DNA from: Bacteroidales bacterium
GTDB taxonomy: Bacteria > Bacteroidota > Bacteroidia > Bacteroidales > Muribaculaceae
Direction: 5' to 3'
Assembly: GCA_020860515.1 (NCBI GenBank)
Contig: JAJBUG010000035.1
Coordinates: 1 to 45,540, forward strand
DNA length: 45,540 bases
In this document: positions 7,807 through 16,012 of the stretch, piece after piece
How positions within the stretch are numbered: the first letter of the stretch is position 1
Layout of the letters: each line of letters begins with the position of its first letter
Notes under the pieces: model-generated
Told to the model about the DNA's origin: nothing
What the model saw: only the letters and a program-made list of their open reading frames with translations
Databases searched by the model: none
Made by a program: the position numbers and the translations under genes

Positions 7807-10593
7807 ATGTCACTAAATCCTACATATCAGAAGAAGGCGGCGCGTGAGTTTGCCGAGCAATGGCAATGGAAAGGTTATGAGAAAGGCCAATCTCAAACTT
7901 TCTGGCTATCATTGCTTTCAAAAGTGCTTGGCGTAGAAGAACCTGATAAGCTAATCCGATTCGAGGATCAAGTAATGCTTGACCATACCTCATTTATTGA
8001 TGGCTTTATCCCCTCTACCCATGTACTGATTGAGCAGAAATCGCTTGGCAAAGACCTGCGTGCGCCAATCAAACAAAGCGACGGAACCTTACTCACGCCT
8101 TTTCAGCAAGCTAAAAGATACGCCAGCGAGCTCAGCTATTCCGACAGACCGCGCTGGATAGTATGCTGCAACTTCGAGGAATTTCTGATTTACGACATGG
8201 AGCGTCCTCATGGCGAGCCGGAAAGCATACTTCTTAAAGATTTGGAATCGGAATACCATCGGCTTGCATTCTTGGTGGACCAAGGAAACAAACGAATCCA
8301 GCATGAAGAAAAGGTGTCGCGAGAGGCAGCCGAACTCATAGGCGAGCTTCATGACGCGCTTTTAGCACAGTACAAAGATCCCACTAACCCCGAATCCCTG
8401 CGTTCGCTCAATATCCTCTGCGTGAGGCTGGTTTTCCTAATGTATGCTGAGGACACCGAAATCTTGGGCCAACGTGATCGATTTTGCAAATATCTTGCCA
8501 GCTATGCCAAGGAAAACGTGCGTGAGGCTCTGCTTACTCTATTCAAGATTCTTGATACTCCCGAGTCGGAAAGAGATCCATATCTTCCTGAGAAACTATT
8601 GGCTTTCCCATATACCAATGGCGGCTTGTTTGCTGAAAAATCAATCGAGGTGCCTCGAATCACTCCGGATATAGTAGATCTTATCATTGAGAAAGCTTGC
8701 CCTTATGATTGGAGCGGCATTTCACCCACCATTTTCGGAGCGATGTTTGAATCTACGCTCAATCCCGAGACGCGCCGAAAGGGTGGCATGCATTACACTT
8801 CGATAGAAAACATTCACAAGGTGATTGACCCTCTATTCTTGGATGACTTGTTGGCAGAGTTCCATGAGTGTAGTGCCATTCCCAACGAGAAAAAGAAGAC
8901 GCAAGCCTTATTGGCATTGCAAGACAAGATAGCTGGGCTCACATTTCTTGATCCGGCTTGTGGCTCGGGCAATTTCCTGACAGAGACCTACATATCGCTG
9001 CGCCGGTTGGAGAATGACATTCTAAAGGTCATTTTCAAGGGTCAGGGGCGCCTTGGAATGGGCGATTACATCAAGGTAAGCATAAACCAGTTCTACGGAA
9101 TAGAGATCAACGACTTTGCCGTAAGCGTGGCTCGCACCGCCATGTGGATTGCTGAGGCTCAGATGATGATTGAGACCCAAGAAATCATTCATGAGCAGCT
9201 CGATTTCCTGCCACTAACCGCTAACTCAAATATCGTAGAGGGCGACGCTCTAAGGCTGGAATGGAATAAAGTAGTTGATCCTGCCAAACTCAATTATATT
9301 ATTGGCAATCCTCCATTTTTAGGATACACCCTTCAAACTCCATCTCAAAAAGAATCCCTATCTCTTTTATATAGGGATGATAAAGGAAAACCCCTCAAGA
9401 ATGTTGGTAAATTGGATTTTGTGGCGGGATGGTATTTTAAAGCTTGCCAAATAATGAAGCTTAACCCTTCTATTCAATCGGCTTTTGTTTCCACAAATTC
9501 TATAGTACAGGGAGAACAAGTTTCCCCTACCTGGAAGCCTTTAAGGGATTCTTATGGTATGACCATAAACTTTGCCTATCAACCATTTATATGGGATAGT
9601 GAGGCCAATGACATGGCTCGGGTCCATGTTACAATCATAGGTTTCAGTCTAAGTAAAAATATCAGTCCTCGAATTTTTATAGACGGTAAACAACCTGTAA
9701 AAGCAAACCATATAAATTTCTATTTGCTTGATGCCCCTGATGTGTTCTTGGATAGCAGAAGTATCCCTATAAGCAATGATTTGCCTCAGATGAACAAAGG
9801 AAGCCAACCTACCGATGGAGGAAATTTCTTTTTTACTGCTGAGGAAAAAGAATCCTTTTTATCCAAAGAACCTAAAGCAGAAAAATTCATACATAGAGTT
9901 TATGGTGCAGAGGAGTTTATTAAAGGAAAAGAGCGATATTGTTTATGGCTGGTGGATGCAACCCCTTCAGAAATCAAAAATATGCCTTTGGTCTATGAAA
10001 GAGTGTTGCAAGTTAGGGATATGAGGCTTGCAAGTAGTAAAGAAGCTACTCGCCGAGATGCCGATAGGCCAACTCTTTTCCAAGAGATTAGACAACCTAA
10101 GACTACTTATGTATTAGTACCAAGTCATACTGGAGAAAACAGAAAATATATACCGATAGGATTTGTATCGCCAGAAGTTATTGCCACCAATGCAGCTCTG
10201 GTTATTCCTGATGCTACCCTCTACCATTTTGGTGTGCTTACCAGCAATGTACACATGGCTTGGATGAGAGCAGTGTGTGGAAGATTGAAAAGTGATTATA
10301 GATATAGTAAAGAGATTGTTTACAACAACTTCCCTTGGCCAAATCCTACTGAGGCTCAGAAGGCTAAGATCGAGGCCACAGCACAATCCATTCTTGATGC
10401 TCGCGCACTCTATCCCGATTGCTCATTGGCTGACCTCTACGACGAGGCCCTTATGCCCAGCGAGCTTCGCAAAGCCCACCAAGCCAACGACCGCGCCGTG
10501 ATGGAAGCCTATGGCCTCCCCATCAAAGGCACCACCGAATCCTCCTGTGTAGCCCACCTCTTCCACCTCTACTCAGAGTTAACCAAAAAATAA
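7807..10593 (+). CDS. MmeI-family (type IIL) restriction endonuclease-methyltransferase
   Basis: A 928-residue single-chain enzyme, close to the length of MmeI. The N-terminal nuclease motif is visible as D65...E76-x-K78 (IDGF...LIEQKS). A helical spacer follows. The adenine methyltransferase core has the SAM loop DPACGSGNF (382-390) and the catalytic NPPF (501-504). The target-recognition domain and a C-terminal helical domain (ending near HLYSELTKK) complete the chain. Such enzymes methylate one strand of an asymmetric site and cut about 20 bases away, defending against phage. No separate specificity or nuclease gene is needed and none is present. All catalytic residues appear intact. The central and TRD part (about 9300-10300) is more AT-rich than the ends, as expected for a swapped recognition domain. 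It lies in an accessory patch with a toxin-antitoxin pair. Confidence 0.9.
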   Translation: MSLNPTYQKKAAREFAEQWQWKGYEKGQSQTFWLSLLSKVLGVEEPDKLIRFEDQVMLDHTSFIDGFIPSTHVLIEQKSLGKDLRAPIKQSDGTLLTPFQQAKRYASELSYSDRPRWIVCCNFEEFLIYDMERPHGEPESILLKDLESEYHRLAFLVDQGNKRIQHEEKVSREAAELIGELHDALLAQYKDPTNPESLRSLNILCVRLVFLMYAEDTEILGQRDRFCKYLASYAKENVREALLTLFKILDTPESERDPYLPEKLLAFPYTNGGLFAEKSIEVPRITPDIVDLIIEKACPYDWSGISPTIFGAMFESTLNPETRRKGGMHYTSIENIHKVIDPLFLDDLLAEFHECSAIPNEKKKTQALLALQDKIAGLTFLDPACGSGNFLTETYISLRRLENDILKVIFKGQGRLGMGDYIKVSINQFYGIEINDFAVSVARTAMWIAEAQMMIETQEIIHEQLDFLPLTANSNIVEGDALRLEWNKVVDPAKLNYIIGNPPFLGYTLQTPSQKESLSLLYRDDKGKPLKNVGKLDFVAGWYFKACQIMKLNPSIQSAFVSTNSIVQGEQVSPTWKPLRDSYGMTINFAYQPFIWDSEANDMARVHVTIIGFSLSKNISPRIFIDGKQPVKANHINFYLLDAPDVFLDSRSIPISNDLPQMNKGSQPTDGGNFFFTAEEKESFLSKEPKAEKFIHRVYGAEEFIKGKERYCLWLVDATPSEIKNMPLVYERVLQVRDMRLASSKEATRRDADRPTLFQEIRQPKTTYVLVPSHTGENRKYIPIGFVSPEVIATNAALVIPDATLYHFGVLTSNVHMAWMRAVCGRLKSDYRYSKEIVYNNFPWPNPTEAQKAKIEATAQSILDARALYPDCSLADLYDEALMPSELRKAHQANDRAVMEAYGLPIKGTTESSCVAHLFHLYSELTKK

Positions 10594-10621
10594 ATAAGAA
10601 TTTTTTTCTTTGAAGATTTAG

Positions 10622-10753
10622 TGCAATGCTCGATTTGTACGCAATCTATTTGAAAAGGCGCTCAAGCGTCAGGCAAGCCGCTTGTCTGACTCTTCCGATC
10701 TTTCCAAAAAGAGCCTTTCCACTCTCGAAGAATCAGATATCCCCGATAAGTGA
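10622..10753 (+). pseudogene. 3' remnant of a SpoVK/CbbX-like AAA ATPase gene
   Basis: Directly after the MmeI-type gene, the plus strand encodes NARFVRNLFEKALKRQ followed by ASRLSDSSDLSKKSL and ending EESDIPDK-stop. This is the C-terminal lid region of SpoVK/CbbX-type AAA ATPases. A stop codon precedes it, so only about 43 residues survive. The MmeI-type gene probably entered or replaced part of this ATPase gene. Confidence 0.7.
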
Positions 10754-10773
10754 GTCTTTAAATAATAATATGA

Positions 10774-11217
10774 TTACCGTAAAAGTCTTTTATATTTAGC
10801 TCTTGATTTACAAGAATTTATAATGAACGTGACAATATCATTGTAAATTTCAGGTAAAATGGATCCTAAATAATGAATTTGGGTTAATCCTTTATTCACT
10901 TGATCTTCGAAAAGCTTAACAGAATATTCATGTACAGCCTCACCATAGAGAAAGGTATCCATTACAAAAGAAAAATTGTTGTCAGTAACAACTTCTCCAT
11001 TTTTGAATTTGTATGCACTAATAGCCCTATCCCTATATTCTATAACTCCTGAGCCTTTATCTAATTCAGAAGGTATATGATTTTTAGAAGTAGGCAATGC
11101 TACAATGAGCAAATGATCTGAATGTCTCTTTAAAACTAAGAAATATTTATTCTTAGGTTGCCCTCCATCTGGGAAGATAAAGGGTTCAAAATAGAGGAGA
11201 GAACCTTCTTCAAACAT
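10774..11217 (-). CDS. Putative toxin partner of the PanA antitoxin
   Basis: A 147-residue protein from the ATG at 11217, which overlaps the PanA stop (ATGTTTGA), so the two are translationally coupled. The frame runs open to 11280, but that extension lies inside PanA. The start, MFEEGSLLYFEPFIF...KNKYFLVLKR...IVALPTSKNH, faintly recalls the SH3-like barrel of PemK/MazF toxins, but I cannot confirm this. The C-terminal half is helical and basic (SCKSRAKYKRLLR). PanA antitoxins are known to pair with many unrelated toxins, so position is the main evidence. The gene is AT-rich. Confidence 0.55.
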   Translation of the reverse strand: MFEEGSLLYFEPFIFPDGGQPKNKYFLVLKRHSDHLLIVALPTSKNHIPSELDKGSGVIEYRDRAISAYKFKNGEVVTDNNFSFVMDTFLYGEAVHEYSVKLFEDQVNKGLTQIHYLGSILPEIYNDIVTFIINSCKSRAKYKRLLR

Positions 11218-11794
11218 GATGTGCATTATAATAATTAGCGGCTCTGAGATCCGAGAGTAATTCTGTATAATAAGCGGCATCCTCAGCGCTCATTTTCTTT
11301 GTGAAATCTATTTCTTTTGAAGAGGCATGTTTCCCGTTTCTGAAACCTTGAAGCAAGCTGTTCTCTTTGGCTACGCCATACCAAAGCGAATCTCTACTAT
11401 GTAATTGCTTTACAAGATCTGAGGCTGTTTTGTTGCCATATTGGTCGATGATTTCATTCATGACTTTTATTTCGGTCTCTGAAAATTCATCTTCCTCGAA
11501 ATCTTTTATAGGAGCTATGTAAATGCAATTGTTTTTCATATAGAGATGAACAAAACTTTTAAGCAAAGGAGCTTCGTTGCAAATGTCATCATACACCAAA
11601 TCCGCCACAGGCCCGGCTTGCCATACTTTGTAAGATAAACCTAAAAACGGCATATGGTAGGAAAGAGCGCATCTTTCTTCAATCAGATACAAAAGCTTCA
11701 GCATTTTTGTTTTACTCAAATCACTGCATTTTTCAGCTAAGAAAATTATTGTATTTCCAAGCTTGTTTTGATTTTCTTTTGAAAGTTCATTCAT
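11210..11794 (-). CDS. Panacea (PanA, SocA-like) antitoxin
   Basis: A 194-residue protein. The N-terminal part KENQNKLGNTIIFLAEKC followed by KTKMLKLLYLIEE is the hallmark of the Panacea (SocA-like, formerly DUF4065) domain, as is the later GPVADLVYDDI. The domain neutralises very different toxins by direct binding. The gene is first in a two-gene unit and overlaps the downstream toxin gene by 8 bases. A near-perfect promoter lies at 11869-11899. Antitoxin first, toxin second, with overlap, fits a type II toxin-antitoxin system, probably a phage-defence or mobile-DNA addiction module. Confidence 0.8.
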   Translation of the reverse strand: MNELSKENQNKLGNTIIFLAEKCSDLSKTKMLKLLYLIEERCALSYHMPFLGLSYKVWQAGPVADLVYDDICNEAPLLKSFVHLYMKNNCIYIAPIKDFEEDEFSETEIKVMNEIIDQYGNKTASDLVKQLHSRDSLWYGVAKENSLLQGFRNGKHASSKEIDFTKKMSAEDAAYYTELLSDLRAANYYNAHHV

Positions 11795-11868
11795 ATTCTC
11801 AATATTTAGTCACAATTAATAGAATTGAAATTGATTTCTACTTTGAGAGGCATTTATCGATAATGTTG

Positions 11869-11899
11869 CAAAGATACAAATAATTCTTTAAGTAACAAA
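11869..11899 (-). promoter_or_regulatory. Promoter of the PanA-toxin pair
   Basis: Minus strand: -33 TTTG (11896-11899), 19-base spacer, -7 TATCTTTG (11869-11876). The leader holds the palindrome TATCGATA just downstream, a possible autoregulatory site. Confidence 0.7.
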
Positions 11900-12083
11900 A
11901 TCTCTGAATCCTCTTTAACTGTATTGGGACACCTGCAAACCCCTGTGTTTAGCCAAAGATGTTTAGTTGAACTGATACGCACATTTTGTTACTCATTTCC
12001 TCTCTTTTTGTCCATTTTGTTACAAAATAATGTAAATGGTAAACTTTTTGCTTCAAAAACGTGCATGTTTGCTTTTATTTTGC

Positions 12084-12091
12084 TACCTTTG
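12084..12091 (+). promoter_or_regulatory. -7 box before the ATP-grasp operon
   Basis: TACCTTTG matches TAnnTTTG and lies 52 bases before the ATG at 12144. No clear -33 box. The remaining gap (11900-12080) is AT-rich with no recognised gene; CATTTTGTTAC occurs twice (near 11981 and 12013). Confidence 0.45.
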
Positions 12092-12143
12092 CAGTTGTAT
12101 TCGGTGACGTGTTGACAAGTGTCGCCGCAAAATAGGTCTCATT

Positions 12144-13472
12144 ATGATAAAAGGATTTAAGGATTTGCTTGACAACCGCGACCGGGTGAACAACTGGATG
12201 GAGCGGTTCGGCGTCAGGTTCGGCGTCTACAAGCACGGAGTATTCAACGAGCAACTGTTCCCCTTCGACCCGGTGGCTCGCGTCATCAGCCGCCAGGACT
12301 GGCAGTACCTGGAGCCAGGACTGCGGCAGCGCGTGCGCGCCCTGAACATGTTCCTGCTGGACATCTATCACGAGAAACGCATCGTGCGCGACGGCATCGT
12401 GCCCGAGGAGTTCGTCTATGCCTCCAAGGGCTACATGCCCGAGTGCGAGGGCATTACCCCGCAGGGCGGCGTCTACGCCCACATCGCCGGCATCGACCTG
12501 GTGGAGGGCAAGGACGGCCAGTGGTACGTTCTGGAGGACAACCTGCGCATACCCTCCGGAGCCAGCTACCCCATGATAGCGCGCACCATCACCCGCAAGG
12601 TGTCGCCCTACACGTTCGCCACCAACGACGTGGCCGACAACCGCGACTATGCCGACCTGCTGCGCGAGATGATGGAGCAGATGGCCGCCGGACGAGGCAT
12701 CTCGGTCATCTTGACGCCCGGGCGCTTCAACTCGGCCTACTTCGAACACTCGTACTTCGCCGAGAAGACAGGGGCCGTGCTGGCCTACCCCGGCGACCTG
12801 TTCGTGGAGGACGGTGCCGTGTACTACGGCGGCCTCAACCAGGACGAGAAGACGCGCGTGGGCTGCATCTACCGTCGCGTGAGCGACGAGTACATGGATC
12901 CGCTGGCCTTCGTGCCCGACTCGCTGCTGGGCATACCAGGCGTGATGCAGGTGTACCGCGAGGGCGGCGTGGCGCTCATCAACGCCATGGGCAACGGCGT
13001 GGCCGACGACAAGGGCATCTACTACTTCGTGCCCAAGATGGTGAAGTACTACCTGGGCGAGGAACCCATCCTGCACAATGCGCCCACCTATTTACCTTAT
13101 TTTAAAGAGGACTACGACTACGTGATGGACAACCTCGCGCGGCTGGTGATCAAGGATGTGAGCGAGGCCGGCGGCTACGGCGTGGTCTTCGGCCGCGATC
13201 TCGACGCGGAGCACTTGGCCGAGCTACGGCAGCTCATCATCAGCGACCCGCGCCGCTGGATCGCCCAGGAGGTGATTGACTTCAAAGACCTCCAGATCGT
13301 GGAGGGCGAGGAACTGGTGTGGCGCAAGGCCGACCTGCGCGCCTTCGTGGTCAGCGGGCAGGACACGCGCGTGTGGAAGAGTGGCCTGACGCGCTTCTCG
13401 CGCAACCCCGCCTCGTTCGTGGTCAACTCGTCGCAGGGCGGCGGATTCAAGGACACGTGGGTGATGGAGTAA
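12144..13472 (+). CDS. Circularly permuted ATP-grasp protein (COG2308 type)
   Basis: A 442-residue ATP-grasp enzyme. It has the permuted order: the metal-binding segment LEDNLRIPSGASYP (130-143) comes before the glycine-rich nucleotide loop AGGYGVVFG (342-350), and a late stretch WIAQEVIDFKDLQIV...KADLRAFVV carries the closing basic and acidic residues. These enzymes join a carboxylate to an amine with ATP. The family is found with alpha-E and transglutaminase-like proteins and is predicted to make or modify peptides or glutamate-like side chains; the real substrate is unknown. It is the first gene of a five-gene rightward operon of clearly higher GC than all neighbours, with 23 bases to the next gene. 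The known family is usually about 450-480 residues, so this copy is complete. Confidence 0.85.
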   Translation: MIKGFKDLLDNRDRVNNWMERFGVRFGVYKHGVFNEQLFPFDPVARVISRQDWQYLEPGLRQRVRALNMFLLDIYHEKRIVRDGIVPEEFVYASKGYMPECEGITPQGGVYAHIAGIDLVEGKDGQWYVLEDNLRIPSGASYPMIARTITRKVSPYTFATNDVADNRDYADLLREMMEQMAAGRGISVILTPGRFNSAYFEHSYFAEKTGAVLAYPGDLFVEDGAVYYGGLNQDEKTRVGCIYRRVSDEYMDPLAFVPDSLLGIPGVMQVYREGGVALINAMGNGVADDKGIYYFVPKMVKYYLGEEPILHNAPTYLPYFKEDYDYVMDNLARLVIKDVSEAGGYGVVFGRDLDAEHLAELRQLIISDPRRWIAQEVIDFKDLQIVEGEELVWRKADLRAFVVSGQDTRVWKSGLTRFSRNPASFVVNSSQGGGFKDTWVME

Positions 13473-13495
13473 TCAATTATAAACACAAACACATC

Positions 13496-14185
13496 ATGAC
13501 ACAAAGCACGATTATTTCGGCAGCCAACGCCAACCGCCTATACTGGCTGGGGCGCTACGAGGAGCGCGTGTACACTACGCTCCACCTGCTGCGCAAATGT
13601 TACGATAAGATGATCGACGGCGAGCCGGCCGACTATGCCTCCTTTTGGCGGCGCTTCGACGTGGACAACACCTACGCCTCCGTGGAGGAGTTTGAGCTGG
13701 GTATGCTCTACGACGAGCACCACCCCAGCAGCGTGCTCTCGGCACAGCTCGGCGCGCTGGACAACGCCATGCTGCTGCGCAACAGCATCACCAGCGAGAC
13801 GCTCAGCTACCTGGAGATGAGCGTGGCACGCCTGCGCCGTTGCAAGGCCGAACGCCGCATGAACATCACCGACCTGCAGCCCGTGACGGACTGGGCGCTG
13901 GCCTTTTTCGGCAGCGCCGAGCAGCGCATTGAAAACACCATGGCGCTGGACATCATTCAGGCGGGCCGCATCACGGAGCACATCGACATGCTTCTGCGCT
14001 TCGACTACCCCGTGGAGCGCGTGAGCTTCGCCCTGGACGCCCTGCAGCAACGCCTGGAGCGCCTGCCCGAACTGGCCGACATGGCCGTGGCGGGGCAAAT
14101 CAGGGCGCGTCTTGGCGGCGGCATCTACAACGCCGATGTGCGTAACGAGCTGCTGGGGCTGATCAACGGGGTGGTGCGGGTGTAA
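13496..14185 (+). CDS. Alpha-E domain protein (DUF403, COG2307 type)
   Basis: A 229-residue, nearly all-helical protein. The opening ISAANANRLYWLGRYEER is the family signature, followed by helices with conserved Arg and Glu (e.g. FELGMLYDEHHPSSV, RRCKAERRMNITDL). Alpha-E proteins have no known activity but always travel with the permuted ATP-grasp and a transglutaminase-like protein, and are thought to be a partner or substrate carrier in the same reaction. The chosen start is the ATG at 13496, where family homology begins; the frame runs open further upstream only because of the high GC. It is GC-rich like the rest of the operon. Confidence 0.85.
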   Translation: MTQSTIISAANANRLYWLGRYEERVYTTLHLLRKCYDKMIDGEPADYASFWRRFDVDNTYASVEEFELGMLYDEHHPSSVLSAQLGALDNAMLLRNSITSETLSYLEMSVARLRRCKAERRMNITDLQPVTDWALAFFGSAEQRIENTMALDIIQAGRITEHIDMLLRFDYPVERVSFALDALQQRLERLPELADMAVAGQIRARLGGGIYNADVRNELLGLINGVVRV

Positions 14186-14231
14186 CGCCCCTCGCCCCCC
14201 CTGCAAATACAAACATCACCAAGAGAGTATC

Positions 14232-14996
14232 ATGCCGCGTAAGTTCTTCTATAGCTATCTGTGTGCTACGCGCTTCAGCCGCCCGGTGAGCGACCACGTG
14301 GCCCTGCTGCGCTGTCTACCCATGGTCTTGCAAGGCCAGCGGGTGCTGGAGCAGCGCGTGGCCCTCGCGCCGGGCTTCTGGCAACACCCGTCCGTCGATT
14401 GGCTGGGAGGCTCCCTGCTGTGCATAGGCCAGCGCAGCTGGCACCCCTCGTTCGTGTGCCAAAGCACGGGCGTGGTGGAGCATGAGGATAATTTAGCGCA
14501 GCCAGACGAGCACCCCGCAAGGTTTTACCTGATGCCCACCCGGTTGACTGGGAAGATTGGTCAGATTAGTCAGACCGATCTGACTAATCCGACCGCCTCA
14601 CCCCAAGCCCTATGTCACGCCGTGTTTGAAGCCATGACCTACGCTCCCGGCTCCACCACCCCGGCAACGACAGCCGCCGAGGCATGGGCCGCCCGCCGCG
14701 GCGTGTGTCAGGACTACGCCCATATCCTCATCGCCCTGTGTCGCCAGGCGGCCCTGCCCGCCCGCTACGTCACGGGGCTGATTGAGGGCGAGGGCACCAC
14801 CCACGCTTGGGTGGAGGTTTGGCAGGACGGCTTTTGGTGGCCCTTGGACCCCACCCACGACCGTCCCGCTGGGCCGGGCTATGTGAAATGGTCCCACGGT
14901 CGCGACGCCGCCGACTGTCAGGTGCTGCGCGCCGTGTTTCGAGGGGCGGGTGTGGCGGAGAGCACCCTCGTGCGGGCGCTGGTGATGGAAGTATAA
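14232..14996 (+). CDS. Transglutaminase-like protease or peptide ligase
   Basis: A 254-residue protein. An N-terminal beta-domain (FFYSYLCATRFSRPVSDHVALLRC) precedes a transglutaminase-like core. The catalytic triad is visible: Cys159 in RGVCQDYAH, His191 in TTHAWVEVW, Asp206 in PLDPTHD. Proteins of this type cleave or form amide bonds. In this operon family it is predicted to work with the ATP-grasp and alpha-E proteins on a common peptide or amide product. A stretch at about 14551-14600 (TGKIGQISQTDLTNPTAS) is lower in GC and looks like a recent insertion into a surface loop. It has no signal peptide, so it is cytoplasmic. Confidence 0.83.
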   Translation: MPRKFFYSYLCATRFSRPVSDHVALLRCLPMVLQGQRVLEQRVALAPGFWQHPSVDWLGGSLLCIGQRSWHPSFVCQSTGVVEHEDNLAQPDEHPARFYLMPTRLTGKIGQISQTDLTNPTASPQALCHAVFEAMTYAPGSTTPATTAAEAWAARRGVCQDYAHILIALCRQAALPARYVTGLIEGEGTTHAWVEVWQDGFWWPLDPTHDRPAGPGYVKWSHGRDAADCQVLRAVFRGAGVAESTLVRALVMEV

Positions 14997-15023
14997 GCTC
15001 AATAAGCAAACGTAAACTCAAAA

Positions 15024-15998
15024 ATGATAGAGACATTCTTTTCAACCCAACTGCCCGTGGACGAGCAGTTCGCCCTGCGCCGTCACGTGTTGCGCGGCAA
15101 GGGCCGTAAGGACCGAACCCGTCGCTTCTGCATCGTCACCGGTACTCACGGCGATGAACTCGAGGGCCAGATGGTGTGCTACGAGGTGGGCCGCCGCGTG
15201 ATGGTCGAGCCCGAACGCCTCTGCGGCACGCTGGAAATCTATCCCGCCCTCAACCCCTTGGGCATCGACACCATACAGCGGGGCATCCCCAATTTCGACC
15301 TCGACATGAACCGCATCTTCCCCGGCGACCCGCAGGGATCCATGGCCGAGCAGGCCGCCTACAGCGTGGTGCAGGAACTGCAAGGCGCCGACATGGTGAT
15401 TGACATCCACAGCAGCAACCTCTATTTGCGCGAGACGCCACAGGTACGCATCAATGTGTTGCACGAAGCCATGCTGGTACCCCACGCCATCACCCTTGGC
15501 GTGGACTTCATCTGGGTGCATGACGCGGCCACGGTGCTCGAGGCCACACTGGCACACACGCTCAACCAAGGCGGCACGCCCTGCCTCGTGGTGGAGATGG
15601 GCGTGGGCCAGCGCATTAACCACAAGATGTGCAACCGGCTGGTGGACGGCATCTTCCGCCTGATGGCGCAGATGAACTTCTGGCAGACAGGCGAAACGGA
15701 CGCAAAAGCCGACAAAACCCCATGCCCAGGGGCTGAAATCACAACTCCCATTGTCTGCCGCGGCGATTCGGTAGCCTTCCTCAACGCCGCTGTCTCGGGC
15801 GTCTTCCTTACGGAAAAGAAGACCGGCGAGAACGTGGCCGAGGGCGAGGAGATTGGGCAAATCGTTAGCCCCCTGACCAGTCAGGTGCTGTGCCGTGTGA
15901 CCGCCCCGTGCAGCGGTTACCTTTTCACCGTGCGCGCCTACCCCATTGTCTACGAGGGCTCGCTGATGGCCCGCGTCTACAAAACACCGCACGAATAA
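15024..15998 (+). CDS. AstE/aspartoacylase-type zinc carboxypeptidase-like hydrolase
   Basis: A 324-residue protein of the M14-like succinylglutamate desuccinylase/aspartoacylase family. Zinc ligands are intact: His42 and Glu45 in THGDELE and His129 in VIDIHSSN. The probable catalytic Glu191 is in CLVVEMGVG. The substrate-binding NRIFPGDP is present. The C-terminal ~75 residues form a small beta-barrel of the biotinyl-carrier type (SGVFLTEKKTGENVAEGEE). Such enzymes hydrolyse amide bonds to an amino acid carboxylate. In this operon it could trim or release the product made by the ATP-grasp enzyme; that is inference. It starts 27 bases after the previous stop. A diverged copy follows. Confidence 0.82.
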   Translation: MIETFFSTQLPVDEQFALRRHVLRGKGRKDRTRRFCIVTGTHGDELEGQMVCYEVGRRVMVEPERLCGTLEIYPALNPLGIDTIQRGIPNFDLDMNRIFPGDPQGSMAEQAAYSVVQELQGADMVIDIHSSNLYLRETPQVRINVLHEAMLVPHAITLGVDFIWVHDAATVLEATLAHTLNQGGTPCLVVEMGVGQRINHKMCNRLVDGIFRLMAQMNFWQTGETDAKADKTPCPGAEITTPIVCRGDSVAFLNAAVSGVFLTEKKTGENVAEGEEIGQIVSPLTSQVLCRVTAPCSGYLFTVRAYPIVYEGSLMARVYKTPHE

Positions 15999-16012
15999 GA
16001 CGAAACAAAACG

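Noticed and set aside
10693..10704. CTCTTCCGATCT, identical to the end of a common sequencing adapter
   Set aside because: It lies inside a readable frame homologous to the C-terminus of SpoVK-like ATPases, and its codons fit that protein (DSSDL region), so it is native sequence.
12075..13076. Long minus-strand frame of 333 codons opposite the ATP-grasp gene
   Set aside because: Shadow of a high-GC gene: composition is His/Val/Ala-rich, no family is recognisable, and the plus strand has clear ATP-grasp motifs. The same applies to the long minus-strand frames at 13538-14212 and 15042-16028.
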